Positions 33,775 through 45,649 of a stretch of 64,000 nt of DNA are shown one piece after another. Both the position numbers and the translations under genes were made by a program. Every line of letters begins with the position of its first letter. Position 1 is the stretch's first letter. Below the pieces are notes generated by a model. The model saw only the letters and a program-made list of their open reading frames with translations. It was not told the origin of the DNA and did not search any database. The stretch covers positions 272,900-336,899 of the forward strand of contig JAFKAC010000066.1 in assembly GCA_025766275.1 (NCBI GenBank), in the 5' to 3' direction. Origin of the DNA: Lactarius indigo (taxonomy: Eukaryota; Basidiomycota; Agaricomycetes; Russulales; Russulaceae).

Positions 33775-35060
33775 ACGTCTACTTTTAAGTTATTGGAGAC
33801 ACGTGAGGGTCTCCATATTCTATTTACCTGAGCGCCCGGCGCGCCCACTCAGGATTATTGTCTATTTTCGCATGTACCTACAGAAGCCTTATAATGCACG
33901 GACGCACGTTGAGCTCGTGTTTTTTGCACGCAGAAAAAAAGAGCTAACTAAACCCTACCATCCATAATTATTAAATTATTATAATAAAGTCTTGTGTCCG
34001 TTCAAAATAAAACCCCCTCTTCAGCCACCAAAATTGTGAGATTGCGAGAACTAGGTTTTTTCGTGACATAATCTTTCAATCAGGTCACATTCCGAACCAA
34101 GGCACGGCACGAACACGAAGGTGCTTGCGAACTTGCGAAGATGACCACTACCTTGGCGGATTCGTTCCGTCGGAGGTCCGAGCGGCGCGTAACATCCACC
34201 GACTATGCTCGGCCTCGGGCTTGTCTTGCACTCGCCCGCACAAATTTTTGGGTGCCCCTCGGGGGCAATCCAATCGTCTTTGTCTCTCCGAGAGACAAAG
34301 ACTCGGGTTCTATTGCTACGCGGTAATCATGATGTACTGCTATGACTCATTCTCCCGAATGTTCCTCCCGCGTTTTCATTTTTCCGTCTGAAGTGACGAT
34401 TTGCTGCCTCGAATCGAAAGGCAAGCGCGACTGATGCCTATCGTGCCCGAGCATGTGTGTTCTGCCCGAGGTTCTGCCCGAGAACTTACTCATGTTCCGT
34501 TTTTTGATGTTTGGAAAATACGAGTCATATCATTGTGCCCGAGAATGTATCTAAGTGGATTCTTGACTCGTAAGTCCCCTACGTGCCTTCAAGCGAGTTG
34601 ACTTCGCTCGCTCTCGTCTTGTTTCGGCCACCGGCACGTGACCGACTTTCTACTCTGGTGCGCCCCTAACCTCACCATACCTACCTACCATCCATCCAAA
34701 CTAGTGGAAATGGTGTCCAAACATCGAAACGTAATTTTGATACCGGGGTTTATTCGTGTCTATCATAGTACAGCATTGCCTTGAGGCGTTCTTTACAGCC
34801 ATTGGTCGGAATACGACAACTTGATAGATAGATTAGATCGATCCATCATGCATCATTTGTTGTGTTCCAAAATAAACAAGGAATACGATGGTGTCCGAGT
34901 GACTTTGGATTTATCGATTCGTTGTCAGCCGTGTGAAATAAAGGGATCGCGTGTTCATCTATACTAGAATTGTCCAACAAACATCTACAGACCTGATTAC
35001 AAGAACATGACTCTGGAGTACCTCTAAGTGTTTGTAGTATATGGAAACTATTAGCAGGTA
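33775..35060. other. Spacer between converging WPGY genes; contains a hairpin
   Basis: Holds the hairpin at 34276-34302 and four 'tgcccgag' words at 34440-34540. A plus-strand frame at 34141-34326 starts with a good ATG context but is unmatched. Confidence 0.35.
34276..34302. repeat. Hairpin with perfect 12 bp arms
   Basis: Bases 34276-34287 and 34291-34302 are exact inverted repeats with a three-base loop. As RNA it would form a very stable stem-loop. No T-tract follows, and no RNA family is recognised. Confidence 0.7.
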
Positions 35061-35999
35061 TTAGATAATGTAACGGTTGAGTTGCATGATGGGCATCCAA
35101 CTTCCAATGGAATCGTTGATGGCACCGATGATCACGACGTCGTCGCGGCGGATGCCTCCTTGCCCGATCTTCCATAATTCGCGTCGGTCGTCGGAAGACC
35201 CATGGTCCAGTTCGCGAACCTAGAAAAGCAAGCCTCGTTATACGCGCGTTTTTCTTGCTCCCCGGCGAGGTGGGACGAACCTGAAGAAAGGCATCTACGG
35301 CACGCCCAATCTGATGAGCGAGAGTGGCGATGGTGATGGGATTGTGTGCGCCCGTCTCGTCGCGGGCCGGGATCTGGCGCTTGAATTCCCTGTACCCAGG
35401 CCACTAAACATCATAAAGAGGGGGGGGGGGGGGTGAACAACAATACCGAACCACGGGCCAGCCACCTGATGACACCACTCACGGTAATACGGAGATTCGT
35501 CGTCGTCCTGTCACCGAGTTTCGCGGGGTAATTCGCGTCGCGGAGATTATAGCACTGGCCAGCGGCGGACGCCTCAAGAGAGATGCCGAGCCTTCCATCT
35601 GTGCTCTCGAAAAAGATGGGCAGTTGGAGATCGACTTGTTGTCGCCTTTCGAGGGTGGCATGCGGCGACCACAGCGTCTGCGGGACTACCGTTCCCCTGG
35701 TCACGACGCCACGGTCGAGCAGCCAACGGCCTGGCGGGCTGGAATGGTTGACGGGGATGTGGGAAGGGACAGAGTGGAGGAAGAAGAAACTGCCCTCTCT
35801 CCCGGGGTAGGACAAGGCTGTGGATGGGGGAACGGAGGTGCTCTTCAGAAGATTCAAGAAGTATTGTTCGGCTGCACGACTCCGGAAGGTCTGGGATACA
35901 TACCCGTCAACGAGAAGGGTCTGAAAGATATAAATAAAAGGGTCAGATGGGCATACAAACAAAACAGGCTCCTCCTAGACGCACTTGAACGCCAGCCAT
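35061..35999 (-). CDS. WPGY-family protein of unknown function, copy 3
   Basis: Minus-strand exons 35999-35985, 35920-35483, 35403-35281 and 35219-35061, all phase 0, give 244 aa. The exon borders are identical to copies 1 and 2. Motifs: 'TLLVDGYVSQTF', 'GTVVPQTLW', 'IFFESTDGRLGISL', 'WPGYREFKRQ', 'DSIGSWMPIMQLNRYI'. The second intron contains a 14-G run on the plus strand (35420-35433). No lesion is visible. The copy faces copy 2 tail to tail across 1.3 kb. Function unknown. Confidence 0.75.
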
Positions 36000-36657
36000 C
36001 GAAAGTATAAGAGATGAGTGGGGTATGAACGCGACTTGGCCATCTTTATAGTCAGTCTTGTGAGACGACCTGTGCGCCACTACCGGAGATTGATTGTACC
36101 CCAACAGTTGGTATGCATCTTAGCATAAAATCCAGTGCGCACTAAATAGGTATTCGAATGAAACGAGAGAAGGTTTAACGAAGCGATCGTTCGGAGGTGA
36201 TGGAACAGAGCATGACAGTGCTTGCAGATATTGGCGCCGGCAGAAGAGCTAACTCCGGGTTGCACAGAATTGGATCACGACTCGGAGTGGGTCATCCGGT
36301 GGAAGCACAGGATCTTGCATTACAGAAATTAAATAAATAAATATCAAAACCCATCGCACTCCTGAAACAGCGTGTCATCCTTAATGCTTGTCCAATTTTT
36401 TCGTTTGCATCCTCGAACAGAGCAATCTTCCATGAAAAAAGATGGAATGGCACAGGTAATTTGTTCAGTCCGCGGCTTGTTTCCCCGCTTCTGTTTAGAC
36501 TCGGTTTCTTGGCAGTGGGTCCGCAGCAACCCTCCAACTGCGGAACAGTCTGTCCTCGGCCAGTATATCCACTATCAGGAGTCACTAGTCACTACGAGAG
36601 CCACTTCGATAGTAGTCACAGTGATAACAGCTGAACGAATTTTTCTCTTTTGTGGAT
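36000..36657. other. Intergenic, no gene seen
   Basis: Lies between the 5' end of WPGY copy 3 and the 3' end of the peptidase gene. It should hold the copy 3 promoter and the peptidase terminator; neither shows a clear signal. Confidence 0.35.
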
Positions 36658-39035
36658 CTAGGCCGATTGCCCTACAGCACCTCTCCACTCCTTCAACCAT
36701 ACCTTCACAAACTCGATCGTTTCAATATGAACCTGACGGATCTCATCGGGTTCTTCAGAACTATTTTTAAGCCCATTTTCGTCCCAGTGATGGACGCCAC
36801 CTGATAGGCCACAAATTTCAGCACTTCATACATACAGACCAAAAAAAAAAAAGGTGAATTGAAGACCATGACGCACCAGGGATAATTTTGAAAGGTCTGA
36901 GCAGCGTGTCATCACGCTCCACTGCGCCGCCATAGGTACTATGGGGAGTGTATGGGCGCCACGGATCAACTGGAGGCGTGTCAGCACAGCCTAGAGGAAC
37001 GGGGGCATCGGTGTACCTTCTCCGTCTATGAATGCCAGTCTGTCAGCTTCAATGTGGAAGCCACCCAATGAGTTCACGGCAGAGACGTCCGGCAATGGGG
37101 GAACAACGTAGTGCTTTCCCGGTGGGAATGCCTGCACGCAGATCTTATGCTGGTAGTCGATGTCCAGCAGGCGCGAGATGATGGTAGGGACGCTTCTCGG
37201 TGGTGCGGTCTTTCAACGGATCGAGAAAAAGAATGGACGTCAGCGAACGTCGCGACGACGGCTACAACGCGGGCACAGAAGACGCACGGTCAGATAGCCC
37301 CACTGTGTGCAGTATTGGAAGGTCCAAAGGCGCCAGTCTTCGACGAGACCGGTCACCTGGTAGCGCGAGGCGTCGTTCGTCCCGAAACAGTCTTCCGTGG
37401 TCAAACCTGCTTCTTGAGGGCAACGCGAAACGACATTCTATTGTTCTCGGGGTGTGAACGAGCCTGCACCTCAAGACGGTGGAGCGCATACCTCGCGAAT
37501 CCACTTGGCGTAGTTAAGGAGACCAACGTTGACGTTCAGCCCTCCTGGAAGGTGCACTGTGCGAGTAGTGTCTTTCACAGTGGGCGTATCACCGTTTAGA
37601 ACAGCACAGAACTGATCGAATCCCGTCGAACCAACAGCGGGGTCCCAATTCCGATCTTGCCACAAGCCCAACGGATACTGTCCCAGATCAGAGCAAGGCA
37701 TCAATATCGATACACAAGACACCCATCTCGGGTCATCACCAACTCCGGAGGATAAGATGACGCACCGTGAGTACCGAGACAAAGTCTTGATCGGACGCGA
37801 GCCCGCCTAGGCCGAAAAGCTTTTTCAACGGAGTACGGAGAGTGCCTACTTTGAGAAGTGAATCGATAGTGGTGATCGAATTGACGAGGTTGGAGGAGCA
37901 CTTGGGGTCCGCCGCGAGCCGGATAACGTCCATGTATTCCCAATTGGTGAGCACGGCATGCGTCACCGCTAGTAACGGCGCAGGTTCCCGATCAGCTGTA
38001 TGTGAAGGGGGGACCGGACATACCGCTCGATGCGATGGCTCCAAACACGATATCAGGGTAGAGCACACGCATATGAGCCGCCCGTGCTCCTGCATATGAA
38101 CCCTGTAATCGGACGCCGTTTGTGAACACCCAGGGGGCAATACAGTCCAACAAGGGGAATACGTACACCGTAATAGATCCATGGAGTATTGGGCGCGGTG
38201 AGATCTTCAGCAATGCCCTCAAACTTGACGTTACGCATAAAGTTGGCTGAATCTTCAAGCGCTTGTTCATTTGTCAACCATCTATGTGGGCAGGAGATCA
38301 GCGTAACTAGAGATGGTACAGTTGGAGGATGATGATGCGCGCACCGGAGCGCGTCCGTTGACAAGTTCTGAACGCCAATAGACTTGCCTGAAAGCCCGCT
38401 GAATGTCAATACATCGCACGCGTCGCAGACCCCCTATGCCCGAAGGACTCGGAGAGCACAGGGCGACACGAAACATGTGTGGGACACGCACCGTAGTACC
38501 TGTGTTCGAGCACAACGCCAACGCCGCCCGTGGCGCGCGCGAGGATGTCCGCGATACCCGTGTCTAGGAATGGCAAGCGATCCTCCCCACTCGTCTCGCC
38601 CCCGTCGATCACGATCACCGGCGCACCGGGACGCGGCTTGTAGTGCCGTGCATTGACCCAGAAGCGCTGTGGAAACGTAGCGTCGGTAGTTTTGTGGAAA
38701 TGGTCCAGCGGCTGCGTGAACGTCTGCGCACGGAACTTGGGTGTTGCGGGCCCTGACACGCCGGCTGCTGTTGTTGCTGCTGTTGCTTCAGCTGCTGCTC
38801 CGGAAGCGACGAACGCCGCTTGCGGTTCCCCGTCTGTGGGGGTTTCGGAGAAGTCGGTGACGAGGCCTTGCTGTGAGGTCGTACGCGCCGTAGCGGAGGC
38901 GGTGCGGTGATGTAACTTCCAAAAATTGACACCCTGTGCGCCGCTGTGCAGGCCAGGGGTGTCAAGTGCACTGCTACCGATTATTGCAGCGACCACCGCG
39001 ATGAGGGGAAGTAAGCTACAACCGCAAAACCGCAT
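36658..39035 (-). CDS. Secreted serine peptidase, family S28 (prolyl-type carboxypeptidase)
   Basis: Ten minus-strand exons: 39035-38492, 38387-38345, 38281-38167, 38102-38024, 37968-37766, 37677-37492, 37437-37288, 37209-37017, 36969-36877 and 36800-36658. They join in frame to 582 aa. Residues 1-24 form a signal peptide ('LLPLIAVVAAIIGSSALD'). Ser/Thr/Ala-rich linker about 45-95, then 'FTQPLDHF', 'VIVIDGGETSGEDRLPFL', 'VVLEHRYYG'. The nucleophile Ser is at about 236 in 'GGSYAGARAAHM', Asp at about 506 in 'FIDGEVDPWRP', His at about 539 in 'GGVHHWDENG', so the triad is complete. The family cleaves after proline, typically at acidic pH outside the cell, and the length is normal. The exon 4/5 junction reads SSA where I expect SSG in relatives. 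Confidence 0.9.
38755..38815. repeat. Trinucleotide-rich tract inside the S28 gene
   Basis: Repeated gct/gtt triplets on the plus strand encode an Ala/Thr-rich run after the signal peptide. The length multiple of three keeps the frame; it is likely length-variable between strains. Confidence 0.55.
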
Positions 39036-39539
39036 AATGATGGTGGTTTTGTGGCGAGTGGGAAGCGAACAGCGGCTCCCCCCGTTCTCAGGCCACGGTC
39101 TATGTATTCGCAGGCTGTCTTGCTCTCGAGCGGTCTCACGACTCCTGGCCGCAATCTCACGCGTTCAAGAACACGAGCCCACGCCGCCCACGTTCTTAAA
39201 AGCTTAAAGATATTTGTTGAGCATGGTTATTGTAACTCAGGCCGCCCCTGGACAAATGGTGCCATAATCGGATGCCACCTTACCCCCACTCTGCAACGTC
39301 GGACCCAAGTTGCAAGTTGTTGAGTTGCAAGTTGTTGAAAAGATACTCTCACCCTTGTACGTCGTCCTTGTTAAGATTGGGCCCCACACACATTTTGCTA
39401 CAGGAGCGGCAGGAAGAGACTTACTGCAGTGGAATTGGGCGTAACTCTTAGTAATAGAAGAGCACCACTCATGGTGCCATTATTCACGTCAGGACCCCCA
39501 TGCTGGTAACCTGCGTTACGCCTCAGCGACCTCTCGGTG
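39036..39539. other. Upstream region of the S28 gene, no gene seen
   Basis: A 'gttgcaagttgttgagttgcaagttgttga' type direct repeat occurs near 39310-39340. No TATA-like element is obvious. Confidence 0.35.
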
Positions 39540-39944
39540 TCACTCAGTGGTTCCTTTCAGTTCTCGTGACCTCTCCTGCCTTCTTGTGATTTTGCGCGTA
39601 CTCTTCGAAGGTTCGGGGCTCTCTTCCGCGCGCGCCTTGCTGTCAAGTTTCACAATTTCGTTGTCGCTGGGTGTATATGACTCCACTCGCTGCCTGTTAC
39701 AGTAGCAAGTGATGCCTGGTTTCACATCTCCGCGGCTATTACTGTATTGGCCTCTATCCCCAATAGGCGGAGGAGATATCGCGGCGCTGCCGCAAGTCTC
39801 CTGATTTTGTGATGGACTTTTTTTGGTAGCTGCTTTCGTCGAAATCCAAGTATGACCTGCGGGAGCGGGTTCCAGCATCTTCCGATGACTCGCGAGTTCG
39901 GAACTCCTATGGAAGCAAAGTGCCAATACAGTAGAGACTTTCAT
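39540..39944 (-). CDS. Uncharacterised 134-codon frame in a duplicated unit
   Basis: Starts ATG 39944 ('MKVSTVLALCF'), hydrophilic and charged later. The duplicated unit at about 45650-45840 (minus) has a related short frame starting 'MNTSTLVHPSP' that keeps similarity over about 40 codons ('SELASH' against 'SEIDSH', 'KSPSQN' against 'KESPN'), then stops. Partial frame conservation suggests a decayed or fast-changing gene. No domain recognised. Confidence 0.3.
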   Translation of the reverse strand: MKVSTVLALCFHRSSELASHRKMLEPAPAGHTWISTKAATKKSPSQNQETCGSAAISPPPIGDRGQYSNSRGDVKPGITCYCNRQRVESYTPSDNEIVKLDSKARAEESPEPSKSTRKITRRQERSRELKGTTE

Positions 39945-41640
39945 GCCGGAATGCTCGGATGCTCATGTAGCAGTACGACAGCTGTCCCACATCCTTAGCC
40001 CGATTGCTGATATTGCTATAGTGCGACATTAGTATCAGTCAGCGTTCTCCAACCTGACCCACTAAGCATCGTTCCAAGGCGCGCCTCCGATATTACAGGG
40101 TTAAATTTCGCAAGAAAGGCGGCAAGCAGCACGGCAACGCCATGAAGCGTCCGTGATAGCTAGCCTCCAGGTTTCCTCCTTGTCATGGAGTCACGTCAAA
40201 ATTCTCTGTATCTTATCTTTCAGGAGTCGAGCCGGCACCGGAACTTCCGTTGTTCATGTCAAACGACATCAAGTACTTGAAAATAAAGGCGGGTCAAAGC
40301 TGGCAGAGCCGTAACATCATTCTTTCGCAACTACATTACTACCGCCCCGACAGGATCCACTCTGTACTACTAGTAGGGGGGCAGGGGCTGGTGGATACCC
40401 GTCAAATTTCGTGACCATGCATTGTATTCAAGGTGCTTGCGGTGCTACTAGTATATACACCGGCGGTGAGCACCACCGTAATAGACGGATTATTGTGGGC
40501 TCCTTTCCCCGCGTACGCGCAAATGTCCGCAGACCGGACTGGTCCCGATCGCAGATTAACCGGAATGGCACGTGCCTCGGGCGTACTGGTCCGGGATGAA
40601 TAAACGCCGAGAGCCGAGAGTGCAAACCCATGCCGTAGCAACGCGACTGTTGTGCCGATGCCAGGATGGCCTTCCTGGCATCGATTGCGTGTAAGGGTGT
40701 AACTTATTCATGTCACAAGATATCCTAGAAGCGCCATGAATGGCGCACTGTATCGAGCACTGTATTAGTGTGACTACGACCGCCGACGTAAAGGAGTCCA
40801 TCAACTTGAAATTACCACTGATGGTACAGGGCCGCTCAATCTAATCCAGTTGACTGTACAAGTGACTGTATGCCCGTGGGTGACCTTTGTAGTGACCTCC
40901 GGAAGTGACCGACTTTGTCGCTAAGCTGTATGGCCTGTATTGCATGGCGTGTGTCAGTCTAGCTGACTCGGGGTAGTACTAGTGATCTAGTAGATTAATA
41001 TCAGTAGCTGCGATCTGCGCCTGTGTAGGAGCATTGGTACCTATCGCGTCTTTTTCACGCGTCATTTACGCCAGAAAGCTTAGGTGTAGTTGTTTGCGCG
41101 CTGTAATGTCATCACAAACAGAACGGTTTCACATTCCGAGTTGTGAATCATCACGATTGACGAAGCACTAGAAGCAATGGGTCAGCACGATCAGTGCTTT
41201 CAATTCACACTGGGTCTGAGGGTACACCCGCGGCGATGATCCGTCGTCTGACAATTGAGGGGAACAAGGTGAAACCGTGAAAAGGGGAAGGGTAGGTTGC
41301 GGTATCATATTCTCGAAGATTTGCCATTCATTGAGCTCATTCCTTGGAGTTTTCTGCTCGGGAACTTGCGCTCCTCATCTTTCTAGACATCCCGTCTGTT
41401 TGGCCCTCTGGAACTGAAATACCTCTTATACCTCACAAGTGGGTTGTATTTCCCCATTTGTCCGAGGCCGTATTAGTTCAGAGAAAAGAAGCCAAGAGAA
41501 GAATAAAGAGTGGGTCCAGGGGCACCTCTGGGACCTCTGGGCATCGGCGCTGCATTGGCATAGAATGCATATTTCCGGGGTCTACGGACGTCTCATACTC
41601 CACGGACGGCTTGTGCGCCACTTGATTAGGCTTGATTCAT
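39790..41640. repeat. Repeat unit R0, copy 1
   Basis: Matches parts of 45650-46650 in the same order: 39800-39990 against 45660-45840, and 40330-40490 against 46090-46480. Between 40650 and 41640 nothing else is recognised. Confidence 0.5.
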
Positions 41641-42137
41641 GATGCCGCGGAGGCAGCGTCTGGCTCGAGCCGCATGAGTCGTGCAGAGGCGTGGGAGTTT
41701 GACCTCCATCGGCGCCCACGGCGCCCATGGTATAACGGTCATTCTTAGGGAAAAAACTGGCTAACTTCCCCTTTTTCCAGCCACTTGAATATACGCCCAA
41801 TTGGCGTGGGCTGATATTTTGTCCTCCCACATGCCCAGTGAGTCAACCAGGGCTCCATTGAAGCGTCGGAGAGGGCTCTGGCAATGACTATTGTCTTAAT
41901 GGTTCAAAAAAAACGACGATTGTCTTCATGACCACCATGATAATGGCGGCAGACCTAGTAACACATTCATATTTGATACCCAATACGTATGCCGAAGTGG
42001 ATGCGAAGCAATGGATCGTAACCGGGAGGGAAAACCATTATAACCACACTGGCAGGTGATGCGCCCATTAATGTTAAGTTCTTCACTATTCAAAGTTACT
42101 CACATTTTTCATCCCCGCTCACGAACCCAGTAACCTA

Positions 42138-42475
42138 CTAGCAAATGCGGCAGCAGCAGCCACCGTCGGACTGTCCACTGGTTTGAGGTCCCTGTTAATA
42201 AGCTGAGTTCGATTGACTCATTGTCGACTGATCTGATGGGCTTGCCTGTTGTTGTCCAAATCTCACTCCATGGGCTCCTGGAGCCGGGGGACCTCTTGGA
42301 CTCGGAAGCCTGCATGGGGTCCAAGGTCAGTTCCTCATTTGTGAATAATGATTGCGCATTTTTCGAGAACTCCAGCTTGGCGGTCTCGCACCCCCATACA
42401 TATCAAAACGACACTCGATTGGGACTCTGCCATGCGCTTATAGCAGTAATATATCACTCACGGTGCGGGGTCCAT
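42138..42475 (-). CDS. Small-tail family protein ending CCCRIC (member R1)
   Basis: Minus-strand exons 42475-42462, 42309-42267 and 42191-42138 give 36 aa. Intron 1 is 152 nt, phase 2, GTGAGT...CCATGCAG, as in all family members. Intron 2 is 75 nt, GTGAGA...TTAACAG. The protein is Pro/Gly-rich ('SPRGPPAPGAHG') and ends with the tail 'SDGGCCCRIC'. Three adjacent Cys plus a C-terminal C-x-x-C suggest lipid modification (palmitoyl, or CaaX-like prenyl), which would place it on membranes; this is inference. If intron 2 is retained, an in-frame TAA just before its 3' end makes a tail-less product of about 40 residues. Start: the only ATG before the conserved donor. Confidence 0.5.
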
Positions 42476-42570
42476 CGTATCTCGGTTAAACGATCGTCTG
42501 GGTGGGCGTATTCACACTCTTGGACGTAAATTGAGCGGCGACAATGGGGATACTAACAGGCTGTGTCCAG

Positions 42571-42610
42571 AGATCCCAAGGATCCCACGGATCCCATATA
42601 GGGCGCTGGA
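42571..42610 (-). promoter_or_regulatory. Conserved upstream block of member R1
   Basis: Repeated 'ggatccgtgggatcc'-like words followed upstream by 'gtccagcgcc', 95-135 bp before the ATG at 42475. Same word and spacing as in U2, R2 and R4. Confidence 0.5.
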
Positions 42611-43560
42611 CCGGGCGCCGGACATGCAGGTACACAAAGCGCTTACTGTAGATTTGCCTATTCCAGGGCAAATCCCTATGACATGGGGAACTCATCTCGG
42701 ATCTTATTTTGACCTTCACGGCGCTCCGTATCTCTTACTTTGCGCAGTCCACAGCCTCCTCGAAGCGTTATTTGAAATGGCCCTAAAACACCTAACTTAC
42801 GTTCAGTCACACACAGACGGTGGCCTTATTTGCTCGCAGCTTGTCCGTAGAGAAAGACCTGATACCTCTGACAAACCAAATTTAAGACCAAAACCACCTC
42901 CGTTCCCTACGCAGAGATGTCCCTTCTATTAAGTGAGGTGATCGTCCTCGAGGCTGCTGGCGCTCTCGTATCAGTCAGCCGAAAAAAGGCCCCCACGAGG
43001 TGTCGTTATGAAACGAAACGATGACTCACCACCCCAGTGACGCTGCTGTCCACGCGCCAGCCAGGGACGCGATACTGTGGCTCTCACACCATCGTGTGTT
43101 CTCCCATCCGAATATACCTCGACTCCCGTGAACGTAGAATCTAGACTTTCGTAGTTCTCTGCTAGTTCTCAAAGGGCTTGGCAGAGTCACCCAAAATGTA
43201 ATGCAAGACACTGTTCGTAAGTTTGCATGTTATTTGGGCCTCTACCAGTGATCGTAATCGAATCGAACGGCGCAATCGCCACCTCGTAACGACTGAACCC
43301 ACTGAACATGTTGTCACAGTACTGGTCGGGTCAACAAAAGCCCCTCTGTGCTGAGAGAGTGCTGTTGGGTGGGCGAAGGATCAAAAAAGCCCGATTATGA
43401 AGACCCTGCGGCGTTTAAACCGCGTCTTGCGTGTATCCCAGTTGTTGGGTTGGGCTTATCGTCGCGATTGCCAAGACCAACATGTCGAGACTAAACTGCG
43501 ACTGAGACCTAGACAAGGTGCATCAATGATAAGCTGGGGGTATCCTACTCACAAATTGGC

Positions 43561-43929
43561 GTACTAAAGGACGTGACACTGGAGATGGTGCGAATGTAGT
43601 AGTGAGTCACTAACGTGCTACATAGCACTGTTGGCACATGGAGGGCATCTGTATAATCGATAATCAGTGAGTACTGATCACGAGCATTGAGTCATGGCCG
43701 CTGGCCAGTGCGACGGTAACACAATTCGGTGACGCAATCAACACGCCGTTCAGCCTGTTCACCAGGTCCATAGCAAACTTGTGCTACTTGCACTTCATGT
43801 TGAGTTTACCGTCCCACAAATGCTAATTAATCTCTTCATGAATTCATTACTATAACGTTCATTCCTTGGTCCATTCATCGCGCAGGTATCTGGTTTGATC
43901 CGCGTGACGAGCAGTCTGACCCCCATCAT
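43561..43929. other. Spacer between repeat units R1 and R2
   Basis: No gene or repeat recognised. Confidence 0.3.
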
Positions 43930-44324
43930 GGCCATTTGGCACCCATATAGCTGACATTCACGGTGAGAAAACCGGCACGCTTCAATTTTTCCTTTCACGG
44001 CTTTTGCCGAGAACTCGAACATACGCTCAATTAGCATGAACTGGCATTGATTGCTCTCACAACCCTGTTGAGTTACCGGTGTTTGGGGAGAAGAGGACAC
44101 CAGCAACGGCCGCCAGAATAACGGCGGCTGACCTAGTAAAACATTCACGTTTGACCCCCAAATACGTATACTGATGTGGATGCAAGGAATTAGATTGTGA
44201 TTGGGAAGGAAAAATAACTATAATCACGGGTGGCAGTGTCAATTACTGTGAAGTTCCTTACTATTGAAAGCCTGAGTCTGACTCACTCACATTTTTCATC
44301 CCCGTTCACGAACCCAGCAACCTT

Positions 44325-44725
44325 CTAGCACACGCGGCAGTCGCAGTCACAGCAACTTCCACTGGCCTGGTGTCCCTGGTAATAAGCTAAGTTTAATGGG
44401 CCAGGTATCGACTGGTCTGGCGCCTTGCCTGTTCATTTGGGTTATTTGTTGATAGTTTTCCTGTTGTCCCTCCTTCGGCTGACTTTGACTTTGCCGGCTT
44501 CAGAGCCGATCCCACGGCAGGCCTTGACTGCTGACCTCGACTGTATGGGATATAGTCTAAGGTCAGTACCCAAATTGTGAATCACGAACACAGTGTTTCC
44601 CTCAGGCTTCAGGATGGTGGTTTCACAAGCGCACACAAATCAAAACGACACGATCGGGGTATTGCCATCCACATGTACGTGTGAAATATCACTCACTTTC
44701 GGGTTTCCGTTATTTCCGTTGGCAT
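44325..44725 (-). CDS. Small-tail family protein ending CRVC (member R2)
   Basis: Minus-strand exons 44725-44697, 44540-44516 and 44375-44325 give 34 aa. Intron 1 is 156 nt (the same length as in U1), phase 2. Intron 2 is 140 nt with donor GTGGGA, and its removal restores the frame to the Cys tail 'SGSCCDCDCRVC'. Unspliced, the frame ends at a TAA before the tail. The first exon reads 'MPTEITETR'. Six Cys in the last ten residues is extreme; metal binding or multiple palmitoylation are possible. The weak second donor lowers confidence. Function unknown. Confidence 0.45.
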
Positions 44726-44820
44726 TGTGTCTCCGTACAAGTTGTGCCACGAATTGTCTGGCTAGGCGTGTTTAGTCTGAGCGGTGATAATGGGGATACC
44801 AACGGTCTGTCACGGTGCCC

Positions 44821-44868
44821 AAAGACCCTGGGATCCCACGGATCCCACGTAGGGCGCTCGCTGGACCA
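44821..44868 (-). promoter_or_regulatory. Conserved upstream block of member R2
   Basis: Doubled 'ggatcc' words joined by 'gtg', then 'gcgccctac', 95-145 bp before the ATG at 44725. Confidence 0.5.
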
Positions 44869-45649
44869 GGCGCTGGACATATAGGCACACCAAGCGCTTA
44901 GATTAGCTTCACATTGCAGACAATCCATATGCGTCCGGGATCTATCCCGGGTCATTCACGGCGTTCCTTTTGTATTTTTTTGCCAGGTCCTTCTAGATCT
45001 ATATTTGAACTAGCACCAGAACACTCACATTACACACAGTCGGCCCAGCTCGCCTACATCTCGTCCGCAAAGAAAGACCCGACACCTCTGACAAAACCAA
45101 AGAAATCCACCTCTATTCCTTGTGCAGACGTATCTCTTCCATGGTGTGGGGTGATTTCCCTCCAGGTGCGTGTACCGGTTACTGGCGCCCTTATATCAGT
45201 TAGCCGCAAAAATCCTCCACGAGACACCGGGAGTGAAACGATGATCCATCCTAGTATACTTTGACCATCCCGCGAACATAGAATATAGACCTTCGTGGGT
45301 CTCTGCCGGCTCTCAAGGACTTGGCGAAGTCACGTAGGGTGACTCTACATGCAGCCAAGACGACACCGCTCGTGAGTCTTGTGTGTGACTCGAGTATCGG
45401 GTCGTAGTTACTGAACGTACTGAACATGTAGTCACAGTGCTGGGACAAAAAGGCCTCACATATCGAGAAAATAGTTTGGTCATGCTACTGGGCAGGCGAA
45501 AGGACTTCGACGTTGTTACCCATCGCATGAAAACGGACCAACTGGTCAAGACCAAATTGTAACCGAGATATAGACGATGTGCATCAGTGATAAGCTGGGG
45601 ATACCGTGTACAAATCGCAGGGTTGCAGGAGAATATCCTGTTCTCATAT

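Larger units (their letters stand above)
41640..43560. repeat. Repeat unit R1
   Basis: Shares blocks with R2 (43930-45620), R3 (46650-47350) and R4 (61740-62840): the 'ccgcggagg' border with R3, a 'gacctagtaacaca' block, the small-tail gene, the doubled GGATCC block, and (with R2) 43020-43560 against 45240-45610. Confidence 0.65.
43930..45620. repeat. Repeat unit R2
   Basis: Diverged direct copy of R1. Well-conserved blocks are 44110-44180 against 41945-42000, 44290-44400 against 42095-42230, 44820-44880 against 42571-42625, and 45240-45610 against 43020-43560. Confidence 0.65.

Noticed and set aside
36372..36770. Plus-strand 132-codon frame as a gene
   Set aside because: It overlaps the last exon of the S28 peptidase on the other strand; the peptidase model is far stronger.
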